A DNA stretch of 64,000 bases from Pelagibius sp. Alg239-R121 (GTDB taxonomy: Bacteria > Pseudomonadota > Alphaproteobacteria > Kiloniellales > Kiloniellaceae). Of this stretch, positions 17,978-27,291 are shown one piece after another; the stretch's first letter is position 1, and every line of letters starts with the position of its first letter. Location: assembly GCF_947331435.1 (NCBI RefSeq), contig NZ_CAMZOF010000003.1, positions 186,001 through 250,000 on the forward strand, written 5' to 3'. A model generated the notes under the pieces. It was not told where the DNA came from. It did no database searches and saw nothing but the letters and a program-made list of their open reading frames with translations. The translations under genes were made by a program, and so were the position numbers.

Positions 17978-18640
17978 ATGACCGCGAACGAAAAGCTCGT
18001 GCTGGCCCTGCCCAAGGGGCGTATTTTGAAGGAACTCGCACCCTTGCTGTCTGGGGCGGGTATCGAGCCGGAGGCGGCTTTCAACGACGACTCCGCCCGG
18101 CAACTCCGGTTTGCAACCAACCATCCCAACCTCGAAATCGTGCGGGTACGCAGTTTCGACGTCGCGACCTTCGTTGCCTTCGGCGCCGCGCATTTTGGAG
18201 TGGCAGGAAACGACGTTTTGATGGAGTTCGACTATCCCGAGCTCTATGCGCCCGTGGATCTGAATATTGGCTACTGCCGGCTTTCGGTTGCAGCCCCCAA
18301 AGAACTGCTGGCCGAGGAAGATCCGGCACGCTGGAGCCATATCCGCGTGGCCACTAAATATCCGGAGATCACTCGCCGGCATTTCGCGGCCCGCGGCGTG
18401 CAAGCGGAATGCATCAAGCTGAATGGTGCCATGGAGCTGGCCCCGAACCTGGGTCTCTGCAAAAGGATCGTCGATCTGGTGTCTTCAGGCGCAACCTTGA
18501 AGGCGAACGGTCTGGTGGAGGTCGAAGAAATCGCGACAATAACCTCGCGCCTGATCGTCAATCGGGCCGCGCTAAAAACCCGACCGGGCGAAATGAACGG
18601 TTGGATCGAACGTTTTTCGGATGTAGCCGATGCCGCTTAA
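17978..18640 (+). CDS. hisG: ATP phosphoribosyltransferase, short form
   Basis: First enzyme of histidine synthesis, condensing ATP and PRPP. It is 220 aa, the short HisG form that lacks the C-terminal regulatory domain and needs HisZ for activity. No hisZ is seen in this window, so it must be elsewhere. Conserved parts are [32 protein letters not shown] and the PRPP loop [15 protein letters not shown]. Its last 11 bases overlap the start of hisD. Confidence 0.95.
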   Translation: MTANEKLVLALPKGRILKELAPLLSGAGIEPEAAFNDDSARQLRFATNHPNLEIVRVRSFDVATFVAFGAAHFGVAGNDVLMEFDYPELYAPVDLNIGYCRLSVAAPKELLAEEDPARWSHIRVATKYPEITRRHFAARGVQAECIKLNGAMELAPNLGLCKRIVDLVSSGATLKANGLVEVEEIATITSRLIVNRAALKTRPGEMNGWIERFSDVADAA

Positions 18641-19934
18641 GCTCAACGCAGAGGATGTCGGCTTCGAAGGGGCGTTTCGGGAACTGCTTGGATCCAAGCG
18701 CGAAGACTCTGTCGATGTCAACGAGACTGTGGCGGCCATAATCGCCGACGTGCGGGCGCGCGGCGATGCGGCTCTTATCGATTATACAGCGCGTTTCGAT
18801 CGACAGACGCTGACGACTGAGACTCTTCGGATCAGCGAAGTGGAGATTGCTGCAGCCGAATCGCAATGTGATCCGGCGGATCTCGACGCTCTTCAGGTCG
18901 CCGCCGAGCGGATCCGTGATTATCACCGGCGCCAGGTACCGGAAGATTTGGACTATGTTGATGGCTCCGGTGTACGTCTTGGACACCGCTGGACGGCCGT
19001 TTCGGCAGCGGGTCTCTATGTTCCCGGTGGATTGGCGTCCTATCCTTCGTCCGTCTTAATGAACGCCATACCGGCTGCTGTTGCCGGAGCGGAGCGGGTG
19101 GTGATGGTGGTGCCCACACCGGATGGACTGGTTTCTCCCCTGGTGCTGGCCGCAGCCAAGCTGGCCGGTGTCACGGAAATTTATCGTATCGGTGGCGCCC
19201 AGGCGGTTGCCGCGCTGGCCTATGGTACTGAAAGCATCGCACCGGTCGATAAGATCGTTGGACCTGGCAACGCTTATGTAGCCGCTGCAAAGAAACAGGT
19301 CTTTGGCACGGTTGGCATCGACATGATTGCCGGACCATCGGAAATCCTGGTGATTGCCGACGCCAAGAATGACCCGCGCTGGATTGCGGCCGACCTGTTG
19401 TCTCAGGCGGAACATGATGCCGCAGCCCAGTCGATCCTGATCACAGACGACGCGGAGTTCGCCGAGGCGGTCGAGCGCGCTGTGGAGATACATCTGCAAT
19501 CCCTCGAGCGAACGGAGATCGCTGGTCAGAGCTGGCGTGATCATGGCGCTGTTATTTTGGTGCCAAATATGGGCGTCGCAGTGCAGCTATCTGACCGGAT
19601 CGCACCGGAACATTTGGAACTGGCAATTGAGGACCCGGACGCCGTTGCAGCGCAGGTACGCCACGCCGGTGCAATCTTTTTGGGTCGCCACACGCCGGAA
19701 GCCATTGGTGACTATGTCGCCGGGCCTAACCACGTGCTGCCAACGGCGCGTTCCGCACGCTTCTCGTCGGGTCTTTCCGTGCTCGATTTCCTGAAACGCT
19801 CGTCAATGATTTCCTGTTCTTCGACCAGCCTGGGAGCCATCGGCCCTGCGGCCGTGACTTTGGCGCAGGCGGAGGGGCTTGGGGCGCACGCGCTCTCTAT
19901 CGCTGTGCGCTTGGACGATGACAAATCTGTTTGA
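18630..19934 (+). CDS. hisD: Histidinol dehydrogenase
   Basis: Zinc- and NAD-dependent enzyme that oxidises L-histidinol to L-histidine in two steps. It is 434 aa, full length. Diagnostic segments include [19 protein letters not shown], the NAD/active-site [29 protein letters not shown] with zinc ligands, and [14 protein letters not shown] with the catalytic Glu-His. The start lies inside hisG in another frame, so the two are translationally coupled. Confidence 0.97.
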   Translation: MPLKLNAEDVGFEGAFRELLGSKREDSVDVNETVAAIIADVRARGDAALIDYTARFDRQTLTTETLRISEVEIAAAESQCDPADLDALQVAAERIRDYHRRQVPEDLDYVDGSGVRLGHRWTAVSAAGLYVPGGLASYPSSVLMNAIPAAVAGAERVVMVVPTPDGLVSPLVLAAAKLAGVTEIYRIGGAQAVAALAYGTESIAPVDKIVGPGNAYVAAAKKQVFGTVGIDMIAGPSEILVIADAKNDPRWIAADLLSQAEHDAAAQSILITDDAEFAEAVERAVEIHLQSLERTEIAGQSWRDHGAVILVPNMGVAVQLSDRIAPEHLELAIEDPDAVAAQVRHAGAIFLGRHTPEAIGDYVAGPNHVLPTARSARFSSGLSVLDFLKRSSMISCSSTSLGAIGPAAVTLAQAEGLGAHALSIAVRLDDDKSV

Positions 19935-20054
19935 GCGACAGATTCATCTGGGGCGGTTGGATGGGAAGTGATGGCAATTTTCTCGTTCCGGTTTGTGCAG
20001 GATTGATAATCCAGTCTTTCTGAACCAATGTGAGCCGGAATGGGTCCGCCACTC

Positions 20055-20094
20055 AGAGCATCTTAACTGTGTGAGGTTTTTCGAGGGATGCTCT
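20055..20094. repeat. Inverted repeat downstream of hisD
   Basis: The arms AGAGCATC (20055-20062) and GATGCTCT (20087-20094) are separated by 24 nt in the gap between hisD and the UPF0262 gene. No T-run follows. It could be a weak terminator or a small dispersed palindromic repeat. Confidence 0.35.
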
Positions 20095-20191
20095 AAATGA
20101 ATGACGCTGGGTCGAAAGTCGTTTGGCGTTAATCGGGTCCTAAATCGACTGCGGTAAAACCCTGCTTTGAGACGTGCAACGGGGGAACGGG

Positions 20192-20704
20192 ATGAACGAC
20201 GGGCAGGATACCGGAAGCGGGAAATCCATCGAATCTGCGGATCAACGCCTTGTCGATATTGTACTCGACGAGCGCAGCATGGTACGCCGAAATCCTGATG
20301 TGGAACAGGAACGCACCATTGCGATCTTCGATCTGCTGGAGCAGAATTTTTTCTCACCTGCCGGTGATTTCACCGGGCCTTACCGTTTGAAGCTGGGAAT
20401 CGCTGAGAATCGCCTGCAATTCGCCATTTCAAATGAGAAAGAGGAGCACCTGCGCACCATTGAGCTGTCCCTCATGCCCTTTCGGCGCATCGTCCGCGAT
20501 TACTTCAGCGTCTGCGAAACCTATTTCGAGGCCATCAAGGTCGCCAGTCCGGCCAAGATCGAAGCAATCGATATGGGCCGGCGGGGCCTTCACAACGACG
20601 GGTCGGATCTGCTGCGGGAGCGGCTTGCAGAGAAAATCGAGATTGATTTCGAAACCGCGAGACGGCTCTTCACGCTGATCTGCGTCCTGCATATCAGGGG
20701 TTAA
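20192..20704 (+). CDS. UPF0262 family protein
   Basis: A 170-aa cytoplasmic protein of a conserved, uncharacterised alphaproteobacterial family. The ATG at 20192 is preferred because GGGGGAA precedes it; a GTG at 20174 is possible. Residues 18-35 ([20 protein letters not shown]) and 85-130 ([23 protein letters not shown]) are typical. It sits in its usual place between hisD and the low-molecular-weight phosphatase, which starts six bases after its stop. Confidence 0.88.
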   Translation: MNDGQDTGSGKSIESADQRLVDIVLDERSMVRRNPDVEQERTIAIFDLLEQNFFSPAGDFTGPYRLKLGIAENRLQFAISNEKEEHLRTIELSLMPFRRIVRDYFSVCETYFEAIKVASPAKIEAIDMGRRGLHNDGSDLLRERLAEKIEIDFETARRLFTLICVLHIRG

Positions 20705-20710
20705 GCGCGT

Positions 20711-21154
20711 ATGCGCGATCTGCCCGACGCCGTTCTCTTTTCCTGTACCATGAATGCCGTGCGCTCACCGATGGCGGAATCCATCCTAAAACACCTGCTT
20801 GGGCACAGAATTTATGTCGATTCTGCTGGTGTGCGGGGGGGCGTGCTTGATGGGTTCGCTATCGAGGTCATGGACGAGATCGGCATCGATATCTCCCGGC
20901 ACAAGGCAAAAACCTTTGATACCCTGGAAGATACCTCTTTTGATCTGATCATCTCGCTCTCTCCGGAAGCCCAGCATAGTGCGGTTGAATTGACCCGGAC
21001 CATGGCTTGCGACGTCGAGTTCTGGAACACATTTGATCCCTCCATAGTGGAAGGTAACCGTGAAACGCGCCTAGATGCCTACCGGCAGGTCAGGGATCAG
21101 CTCCTGAAGCGGATCACAGATCGCTTCACGTTGGATCTCAAGCCCAACCTATAG
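20711..21154 (+). CDS. Low-molecular-weight protein tyrosine phosphatase-like protein
   Basis: A 147-aa LMW-PTP/ArsC fold protein. The phosphate-binding P-loop C-x5-R-S is intact (CTMNAVRS near the N-terminus), and an Asp for general acid catalysis is likely in NTFDPSIVEG. The conserved gene order with UPF0262 and infA suggests a general cellular role rather than arsenate resistance, but the substrate is not known. It probably shares a transcript with the UPF0262 gene. Confidence 0.83.
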   Translation: MRDLPDAVLFSCTMNAVRSPMAESILKHLLGHRIYVDSAGVRGGVLDGFAIEVMDEIGIDISRHKAKTFDTLEDTSFDLIISLSPEAQHSAVELTRTMACDVEFWNTFDPSIVEGNRETRLDAYRQVRDQLLKRITDRFTLDLKPNL

Positions 21155-21414
21155 ATTTCGCCGGCATTCTCTTTGAATTTAACAGAGATCCGTACATCAT
21201 CTGAAAACCCCCGGAAATTCGCGCTTGGAGGCTCATTTCTTCGGATTTGATGATTTTGCAGGATCTGTTTATGATCCGCGCGCTCGACGTCGCTGTTAAC
21301 TTCCTTTATATAAGCGCCGGCGATATGAGCGTATGACATATTTTCTTGTCGTGGATAGACCGCATTGGGCGGATCCACGCAATGTATGACCGCAAACAGC
21401 GGAAAGCGGAGTGA

Positions 21415-21633
21415 ATGGCGAAGGAAGACTTACTGGAGTTTCAGGGCACGGTTCTCGAACTGCTGCCGAACGCGATGTTTCGTGTGAAGCTCGATAACGA
21501 CCATGAAGTTTTGGCGCATACCGCCGGCAAGATGCGAAAGCACCGCATCCGTGTGCTGGCCGGTGACCGCGTCAACGTCGAGATGACGCCCTATGATTTG
21601 ACTAAGGGCCGTATCACCTTCCGATTCAAATAG
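21415..21633 (+). CDS. infA: Translation initiation factor IF-1
   Basis: A 72-aa single OB-fold protein, exactly the standard length. It binds the ribosomal A site during initiation together with IF-2 and IF-3. The sequence [20 protein letters not shown] and the C-terminal [16 protein letters not shown] are diagnostic. The 260-bp gap upstream presumably contains its promoter; maf follows after 14 bp. Confidence 0.98.
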   Translation: MAKEDLLEFQGTVLELLPNAMFRVKLDNDHEVLAHTAGKMRKHRIRVLAGDRVNVEMTPYDLTKGRITFRFK

Positions 21634-21647
21634 ATCGGGCTCCGGCG

Positions 21648-22232
21648 GTGGCCGAGCGGTCCGTTCCCCTCATTTTGGCTTCCGCGTCGCCGCGTAGGCT
21701 CGATTTGCTGTGTCAGATCGGTGTCGAGCCCGATTCCGTCGATCCGGCGGAGATCGACGAGATTCCGGCGCGCCAAGAATTGCCGGCCGATTATGCCCGG
21801 CGCATGGCACAGGAAAAGGCGCTTGCGGTCGCACCCCGGCATCCGGGTGCTTTTATCCTGGCTGCGGACACAGTTGTCGCCGTTGGACGTCGAATTCTGC
21901 CGAAAGCTGAAGACCTAGCCGATGCGCGTTGCTGCTTGGAGCTATTGTCAGGCAGGCGGCATAAGGTCATGGGCGGGGTTGCGCTGATTGATCCTATGGG
22001 CAAGATGCGCTGGCGCCTAGTGGTGACGGCTGTGATCTTCAAGCGCCTGCACCCAGACGAAATCGACGCTTACCTTGAAAGCGGTGAGTGGCGCGGTAAG
22101 GCCGGCGGCTATGCGATCCAGGGCCGGGCCGCAGCACTTATTCCCACAATCAACGGCTCCTACTCCAATGTGGTCGGTCTTCCCTTGGCGGAAACGACGG
22201 CGCTGTTGACGGGATCCGGTTTCAAGCTATGA
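21648..22232 (+). CDS. Maf-like nucleoside triphosphate pyrophosphatase
   Basis: A 194-aa Maf/HAM1-type house-cleaning enzyme that hydrolyses non-canonical or modified NTPs to the monophosphate. It starts at GTG. Motifs are LILASASPRRLDLLCQIG, ILAADTVVAVG (metal-binding Asp), LSGRRHKVMGGVAL and the late GKAGGYAIQGRAAALI. Its last four bases overlap the RNase E/G start (ATGA). Confidence 0.93.
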   Translation: MAERSVPLILASASPRRLDLLCQIGVEPDSVDPAEIDEIPARQELPADYARRMAQEKALAVAPRHPGAFILAADTVVAVGRRILPKAEDLADARCCLELLSGRRHKVMGGVALIDPMGKMRWRLVVTAVIFKRLHPDEIDAYLESGEWRGKAGGYAIQGRAAALIPTINGSYSNVVGLPLAETTALLTGSGFKL

Positions 22233-23524
22233 CAGGCTCAGAGGATCGCCTGGAACAGGGGGGGCAGGAGCGCAGTCAGGTACCCGCGCGGATAGTGGTT
22301 TCAGCTTTGCCGGGAGAGGTGCGTGCTGCCTGTCTGCGTGCAGACAGGCTTGAGGATCTTCTCATTCTTCGTGCCGATCATCCGCGCATGATGGGGAACA
22401 TCTATCAGGGGCGGGTTCTCGAGATAAGTCCCAGCCTGGACGCGGCATTCGTCGATATTGGCCTGGCGCGGCCAGGTTTTCTGCCGCGCGGGGAGGCTCC
22501 CGGCAAAAAGCAGCTCGGCCGAGCACTGTCTGATGGCGACGCAGTGACGGTCAAGGTCGTGCGCGAGGCCAGCGAGGACAAGGGCGTCCGCCTGACTTCT
22601 CGGATCGACACTCCGCCAGATGATCTTGCGACCCTCGCCACGAACGCGAAGGTTCCATCATTGCTGATGGAGGGGGATGATCCGCTCTTGCAACTGATCG
22701 CCCGGCAAGGGCCAATTGATTCCATTATCTGCGACGACAGCGAGACCTGCAATCGCTTGAAACATAGGATTGCAGCGCTGGGAGGGGATAACAGCCTCGT
22801 CGTCTTTGACCCCGCGCCGCGGCCATTGTTCGAGCAGGAAGGGGCCGAAGAGCAGATCGAGAGCCTTTTGGGGCCGTATGTCGAATTGCCGGGGGGTGGA
22901 AGCCTCTTGATCGAACCGGTGCGAACCCTGACGGCAATCGATGTCAACCTCGGCGCGATGGCAGCAAGTGGGACGGCGCAGGCGCAAGCTCTCACGGTCA
23001 ATCTGGAAGCCGCGGTCGAGATCGCGCGACAGCTCCGCCTGCGGGCAATCGCTGGATTGATCGTGGTCGATTTGCTGGAGTTGCGGGAAAAATCGGCGCG
23101 CGCCCGAGTGATTGCCACGCTGCGTAAAGCATTGGAAGCAGACGACCAACCCTGTCAGGTGGCCGGCATGTCGCCCTCTGGCTTGTTGGAGATGACACGC
23201 CGCCGCGGCGGGCCACCCCTGGCCGATATCTTGACTGAGCCTGCCGGCGAGCAGGGGTGGGGCCGGCAGCGTGATGCCGTGACCCTGGCGTTCGGGGCGC
23301 TACGCGGCGCGCTGGGCGAGGCTGACGCGGCACCGGGCTGTGAGGTCGTGATCACAGCACCTTCGGTGGTTCTGGCTGCCTTGCGGGAAGGTGCTGCCGC
23401 TGAGGCGCGGCAGGTAGTCGAGCGGCGCTTAGGGCGTGCCCTCCGGCTCGAGACGCAACTACCTGTGGCGACAAAGACCGCTCATACCTCTCGGACGGTT
23501 GAGGTTTTGGCTATACGGCGCTAA
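22229..23524 (+). CDS. Ribonuclease E/G family protein (RNase G-like)
   Basis: A 431-aa endoribonuclease homologue without the long C-terminal scaffold of RNase E. An S1 domain is present ([28 protein letters not shown], about 50-95). The two metal-binding Asp positions of the DNase-I-like domain are retained in [11 protein letters not shown] and [10 protein letters not shown]. The zinc-link CPxC cysteines of RNase E are not obvious; the corresponding part reads [12 protein letters not shown]. It is known in alphaproteobacteria between maf and yacG. It probably processes rRNA or mRNA. Confidence 0.88.
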   Translation: MTGSEDRLEQGGQERSQVPARIVVSALPGEVRAACLRADRLEDLLILRADHPRMMGNIYQGRVLEISPSLDAAFVDIGLARPGFLPRGEAPGKKQLGRALSDGDAVTVKVVREASEDKGVRLTSRIDTPPDDLATLATNAKVPSLLMEGDDPLLQLIARQGPIDSIICDDSETCNRLKHRIAALGGDNSLVVFDPAPRPLFEQEGAEEQIESLLGPYVELPGGGSLLIEPVRTLTAIDVNLGAMAASGTAQAQALTVNLEAAVEIARQLRLRAIAGLIVVDLLELREKSARARVIATLRKALEADDQPCQVAGMSPSGLLEMTRRRGGPPLADILTEPAGEQGWGRQRDAVTLAFGALRGALGEADAAPGCEVVITAPSVVLAALREGAAAEARQVVERRLGRALRLETQLPVATKTAHTSRTVEVLAIRR

Positions 23525-23534
23525 AAATTGTTTT

Positions 23535-23762
23535 ATGAGTGACGAATCTAAACAACTCAAAGGGACGGTGGAAGCCGTTCACGCGATCAAGACAGCGGGT
23601 CGTTGTCCTATCTGCGAAGCCCCCGTGGAGCCCAAATACCGGCCTTTCTGCTCCAAACGCTGCGCCGATGTGGACCTGGGGCGCTGGTTTAAGGAAGGCT
23701 ACCGTATTCCGACCGACGAAGCGCCCGGCGATAGCACCTTTGGGGATGGGGACGACTACTGA
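23535..23762 (+). CDS. yacG: DNA gyrase inhibitor / zinc protein YacG
   Basis: A 75-aa zinc-binding protein that in E. coli binds GyrB and blocks DNA binding. The ATG at 23535 gives [10 protein letters not shown]…; the open frame upstream only overlaps the RNase gene. The four zinc ligands are Cys-x2-Cys ([10 protein letters not shown]) and Cys-x3-Cys ([15 protein letters not shown]), followed by the family's GYRIP segment and acidic end. Confidence 0.94.
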   Translation: MSDESKQLKGTVEAVHAIKTAGRCPICEAPVEPKYRPFCSKRCADVDLGRWFKEGYRIPTDEAPGDSTFGDGDDY

Positions 23763-23766
23763 AAAC

Positions 23767-23782
23767 TACTGCTACGGCAGTA
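23767..23782 (+). terminator. Short hairpin after yacG
   Basis: A 6-bp stem TACTGC/GCAGTA closes a TACG loop, which is a stable C(UNCG)G-type tetraloop. It lies five bases after the yacG stop. The following bases (TCTCTTAGGTTTT) contain only short T-tracts, so terminator activity is uncertain. Confidence 0.4.
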
Positions 23783-23936
23783 TCTCTTAGGTTTTCTGAC
23801 CTGATGCTCACAGGAGATGAAAACTCCAGGAGGATCATGGGACAGACCTAGAAGGGAATGCAACGAATCTCGGCTTTTGCTCTGGACAGAGGGCGGTACA
23901 TTTTCTATAAGCCCTCGTCCGCAACATCGCGGAGAT

Positions 23937-24012
<76 letters not shown>

Positions 24013-24025
24013 TTTTTTCAAAGGC

Positions 24026-24400
24026 TTAGCTGAAGATCACGGCTAGGTCTTTTTTGTATTTGGCGCCGCTTTCGTCGATCGCATTAATTTCAGGATTTGC
24101 GTTGGTTTTGAGCGCATTGCCGAAAAATTTGTCCGCTGCGGTATCACTCCGATACTCGGACAGCTTGAATCCTAAGCTTTTGCCAAAACTCGCCGTCGGC
24201 AGGATAGAGGTAACCATCGAATATAAGCCTCGTCCAGGAGCCAAGATACGCTAGTGGAACATTTTCTTCTATGCGTCTTGGTTGCAATTGACGACGTGAA
24301 TTTCTCCAGCCACCGGTTCGATGCCGTAAGATCTACAACATTGCTCGAGACTCGGACGTACAATTTCTCGCAGTCGTTTGCTCAGTGCTTGCGACAGACG
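24026..24400 (-). pseudogene. Decayed IS6-family transposase fragment
   Basis: Pieces in different minus-strand frames reconstruct an IS6/IS26-type DDE transposase. In order these are RLREIVRPSLEQC, then NVVDLTASNRWLEKFTSSIA with THRRKCSTSVSWLLDEAYIR, then LYSM…FGKSLGFKLSEYRSDTAADKFF, GNALKTNANP and AIDESGAKY. The first catalytic Asp lies in WLLDEAYIR and the second in AIDESGA. At least two frameshifts and loss of the C-terminal part make it inactive. It is squeezed between the tRNA-Phe 3' end and the aldehyde dehydrogenase stop, marking one edge of the accessory region. I could not find its terminal inverted repeats. Confidence 0.7.
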
Positions 24401-24401
24401 A

Positions 24402-25895
24402 TTAGCCTGCCTTTGTCTGGATCCATATGGTTTTTGTCTGGAGGTATTGCTCGAGCGCTTCGGTGCCATTGTCACGTGCCAGCGACCCCGATTGCTTGTA
24501 GCCACCGAACGGAGTTTTGATGTCGCCTTCTGAAAATCCGTTAACCGAGACAGTGCCACAAGGAAGCGCACGGGCCATGTGGATGGCACGGTCAATGTCC
24601 TGAGTGAAAACAGTGGCGTGGAGGCCGTAATCGGTGTCACTGGCCACCGCCAAGGCCTCTTCGGTGCTCTTGGTCGGCATAATGCCCAGAACCGGACCGA
24701 AAATCTCTTCGCGGGCGATTCTCATCTCGGGCGTGACGTTCTGAAAGACCGTGGGCTCGATGAAATAGCCGGGCAGATCGCTTCCGCCGCCCATCACCTT
24801 GTCCGCACCTTCATCAACGCCGCTTTGGATGTAACTCATCACCATATCCTTGTGGTCCTTGGTGATCATCGACCCGATATCGGTGGCAGGATCCAGAGGA
24901 TCGCCCAGCCTGAATGATTTGACCCGATCGATAATGCGCCCGGTGAATTCCTCGACCAGCGGCCGCGCGATCAGCTGGCGCATATTGGCCGAACAATTCT
25001 GACCGCCGTTCCAGAAGGCCGACATCGCGGCATGTTCGATCAACTCGTCGTTGAGGACCGCATCCTCGAGCACGACAAATGGACTTTTGCCGCCCATCTC
25101 GAGACCGACACCTTTGAGGTTACTGTCACCGGAGTAACGCATGAACATCCGGCCGACCTCGGTTGATCCGGTAAAGGACACGGTATCGATATCGTTGTGA
25201 AGACCGATCGCCTTGCCTGCGGTTTCGCCAAAGCCCGGCACGATATTGATGACGCCGTCGGGCACGCCGGCCTCCTGCATCAGCTCCGCCAGCCGGATTG
25301 TACTCAGCGGGGTCTGTTCTGCCGGCTTGATGACGGCGGAACACCCCACCGCAAGCGATGGCGCGATCTTCCAGGCGGCCATGACGAGCGGAAAATTCCA
25401 TGGCAGCACGGCACCCGCGATGCCGGCGGGTTCCTTGGTGATCAGCGCCATGGCGCCAGGGCCGGTCGGCGCGATCTTCCCAAAGGTCTTGTCGGCCAGT
25501 TCCGCGTACCACTGAAAGAAATTCGGAACTTCGCCGCCGATTTCATCCAGGCAGTCATTGATGGTTTTGCCGGTATCGAGACTTTCCAGGACCGCCAGTT
25601 CATGGGTGTGTTCACGCACCAGTGCAGCGATTTTAAGCAACACCTCTTTGCGCACTTCGGGTTCTGCGCGCGACCATGTGCCGGCGTTGAAAACCCTGCG
25701 GGCAGCGGCTACAGCGCGGTCCACATCCGCGGTCTTACAATGGGCGACGCTGGCCAGTACTTGCCCTGTTGCGGGGTTGGTCGTGTCGAATTTCTCGCCG
25801 TCGGCAGCATCACAGAATTTGCCGTCAATAAAGGCCTGCCCGTTGGGGATCAGTCTTCCTGCAATGGCCTTAAACTCGCTATGTGAAAGCGTCAT
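24402..25895 (-). CDS. NAD(P)-dependent aldehyde dehydrogenase
   Basis: A 497-aa ALDH-superfamily enzyme, full length, oxidising an aldehyde to the acid. Catalytic Cys301 (NGGQNCSANMR), general base Glu266 (LEMGGKSP), Asn167 (PWNFPL) and Lys190 for cofactor binding are all present. The sequence resembles the PuuC/gamma-glutamyl-gamma-aminobutyraldehyde or betaine-aldehyde type, but the substrate cannot be fixed. It follows the epoxide hydrolase by 72 bp in the same direction, so the pair probably forms an operon controlled from the MocR/epoxide-hydrolase gap. Confidence 0.92.
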   Translation of the reverse strand: MTLSHSEFKAIAGRLIPNGQAFIDGKFCDAADGEKFDTTNPATGQVLASVAHCKTADVDRAVAAARRVFNAGTWSRAEPEVRKEVLLKIAALVREHTHELAVLESLDTGKTINDCLDEIGGEVPNFFQWYAELADKTFGKIAPTGPGAMALITKEPAGIAGAVLPWNFPLVMAAWKIAPSLAVGCSAVIKPAEQTPLSTIRLAELMQEAGVPDGVINIVPGFGETAGKAIGLHNDIDTVSFTGSTEVGRMFMRYSGDSNLKGVGLEMGGKSPFVVLEDAVLNDELIEHAAMSAFWNGGQNCSANMRQLIARPLVEEFTGRIIDRVKSFRLGDPLDPATDIGSMITKDHKDMVMSYIQSGVDEGADKVMGGGSDLPGYFIEPTVFQNVTPEMRIAREEIFGPVLGIMPTKSTEEALAVASDTDYGLHATVFTQDIDRAIHMARALPCGTVSVNGFSEGDIKTPFGGYKQSGSLARDNGTEALEQYLQTKTIWIQTKAG

Positions 25896-25967
25896 GGGGA
25901 CTCTCCCTCGTCTTTAAGCGTTGTTCGATTTGATCCGGACGCGGGGTCTTAACCGCTGGTTTACGTC

Positions 25968-27140
25968 TTAGCCACGCAGGGTGCGGGCAAATTTACGAAT
26001 GTCATTCACCAGCAGTTCGGGCTCTTCCATTGCTGCGAAATGGCCGCCGCGGGGCATCTCGGTCCAGTGCTGGATGTTGTAAATCCGGTCTGCGTATGAC
26101 CGAGGCGGCCAATTGAGCATCTCGGCCGGAAAGACCGCGCAGCCGGTGGGGACCTCGATGCGCCGTCCCTCGGGCGACAGGATCCGCCCGCCCTCTTCGC
26201 GGCGGCCGTAGTAGATCCACGACGCGGTGTTGAACGTGCGGGTGGTGATGTAGATCATGATATTGGTCAGCAGCTCATCCTTGGAATGGGCTCTTTCGAT
26301 GCCGCCAACCTCGACATCCGACCAGTCATGAAACTTCTCGATCAGCCAGGCCGCGATCCCGACGGGGCTGTCGATCATCGCATAGCTGAGTGTCTGCGGC
26401 CGGGTTGCCTGTTGCGTGCGGTAGCCGTTCTGCATGATCTGATCGTGGTCGAACTGCGCCTCCCACGCCTTTTCCTCAGGCGTCTGCGGGCCATCAGGGT
26501 GGCGCATCGTCAGCACATTGATGTGTATCGCCGAACAGGCAGGGGCGTGGTCGTAGCCCAGCCATGAACAGATCGCCCCGCCCCAGTCCCCGCCCTGGGC
26601 CAGGTAACCGTCAAACCCCAGGGTGTCGGTCATCAGGGCGTTGATGACCGAGGCCATTTTGCGTGGCCCATAGGGCCGCGGCGGCCGCCCGGAGAATCCG
26701 AAACCGGGGAGCGAGGGCGCAATTACGGTAAAGGCGTCCTCAACATCGCCACCGAACCGCTCGGGATGCGCCAAGGGTTCGATCAGGTCGAAGAACTCTG
26801 CCACCGATCCCGGCCAGCCATGACTGATCATCAGAGGCATCGGATTATCACCGCTGCCCTTTTCATGGATGAAATGCATGTCGATGCCGCCAGCCGGCGC
26901 CTTAAAATGCGAGAACGCGTTGATCCGCGCCTCTTGCGCGCGCCAGTCAAAGCCATCAACCCAATAGGCGCACAGCTCTTTCAGGTACGCCATGTTGGTA
27001 CCGTAATCCCAGCCGCCATCATCGGGCATCTCGTGCCAGGGATAGTCCGCGACACGACTCAGGATGTTTTCCAGAACCTCGTCGGGGACGTGAAACTGGA
27101 ACGGCGTCAAATTTGGGTTGGTTGCAATACGGTCATTCAA
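25968..27140 (-). CDS. Epoxide hydrolase (EHN-type alpha/beta hydrolase)
   Basis: A 390-aa enzyme with the N-terminal EHN domain (FQFHVPDEVLENILSRVADYPW, residues 13-110) followed by an alpha/beta-hydrolase core. Oxyanion motif HGWPGS starts at His107, nucleophile Asp185 is in QGGDWGGAI, and the catalytic His367 is in MPRGGHFAAMEEP; Glu340 (FPAEML) is the likely acid. It resembles microsomal/juvenile-hormone epoxide hydrolases, opening an epoxide to a diol. With the ALDH, the MocR regulator and a TRAP importer nearby it may belong to catabolism of an imported compound. Confidence 0.9.
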   Translation of the reverse strand: MNDRIATNPNLTPFQFHVPDEVLENILSRVADYPWHEMPDDGGWDYGTNMAYLKELCAYWVDGFDWRAQEARINAFSHFKAPAGGIDMHFIHEKGSGDNPMPLMISHGWPGSVAEFFDLIEPLAHPERFGGDVEDAFTVIAPSLPGFGFSGRPPRPYGPRKMASVINALMTDTLGFDGYLAQGGDWGGAICSWLGYDHAPACSAIHINVLTMRHPDGPQTPEEKAWEAQFDHDQIMQNGYRTQQATRPQTLSYAMIDSPVGIAAWLIEKFHDWSDVEVGGIERAHSKDELLTNIMIYITTRTFNTASWIYYGRREEGGRILSPEGRRIEVPTGCAVFPAEMLNWPPRSYADRIYNIQHWTEMPRGGHFAAMEEPELLVNDIRKFARTLRG

Positions 27141-27236
27141 AAGGACAATTCCCTAGATTCAAACGGGGACCCTATCCAAGCCGGTGAGCCCGGGGTTTCT
27201 GCCTTTCAGATAACTGGAAATTTGAGAACACGGCGA

Positions 27237-27291
27237 GAGACAGGTGCGGCATTTCGAAGGGACAGATGCTTTTACCTCTGTCTCCTGAAAT
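27237..27291. promoter_or_regulatory. GACAG/TCTGTC motif cluster upstream of epoxide hydrolase
   Basis: On the plus strand GACAG occurs at 27239-27243 and again at 27261-27265, exactly 22 bp apart. The second lies in 27251-27266, whose complement reads TCTGTCCCTTCGAAAT, almost the same as TCTGTCCCTTTCAATG at 28855-28870. A facing TCTGTC copy at 27277-27291 makes an imperfect inverted repeat with it. The cluster lies 100-150 bp before the epoxide hydrolase start, just behind the MocR stop. A MocR operator is inferred; a terminator for the MocR gene is the alternative. Confidence 0.5.

Noticed and set aside
20711-21154. Arsenate reductase call for the LMW phosphatase-like protein
   Set aside because: Only the generic CX5R P-loop is shared; context is housekeeping and the extra redox cysteines of ArsC are not present.
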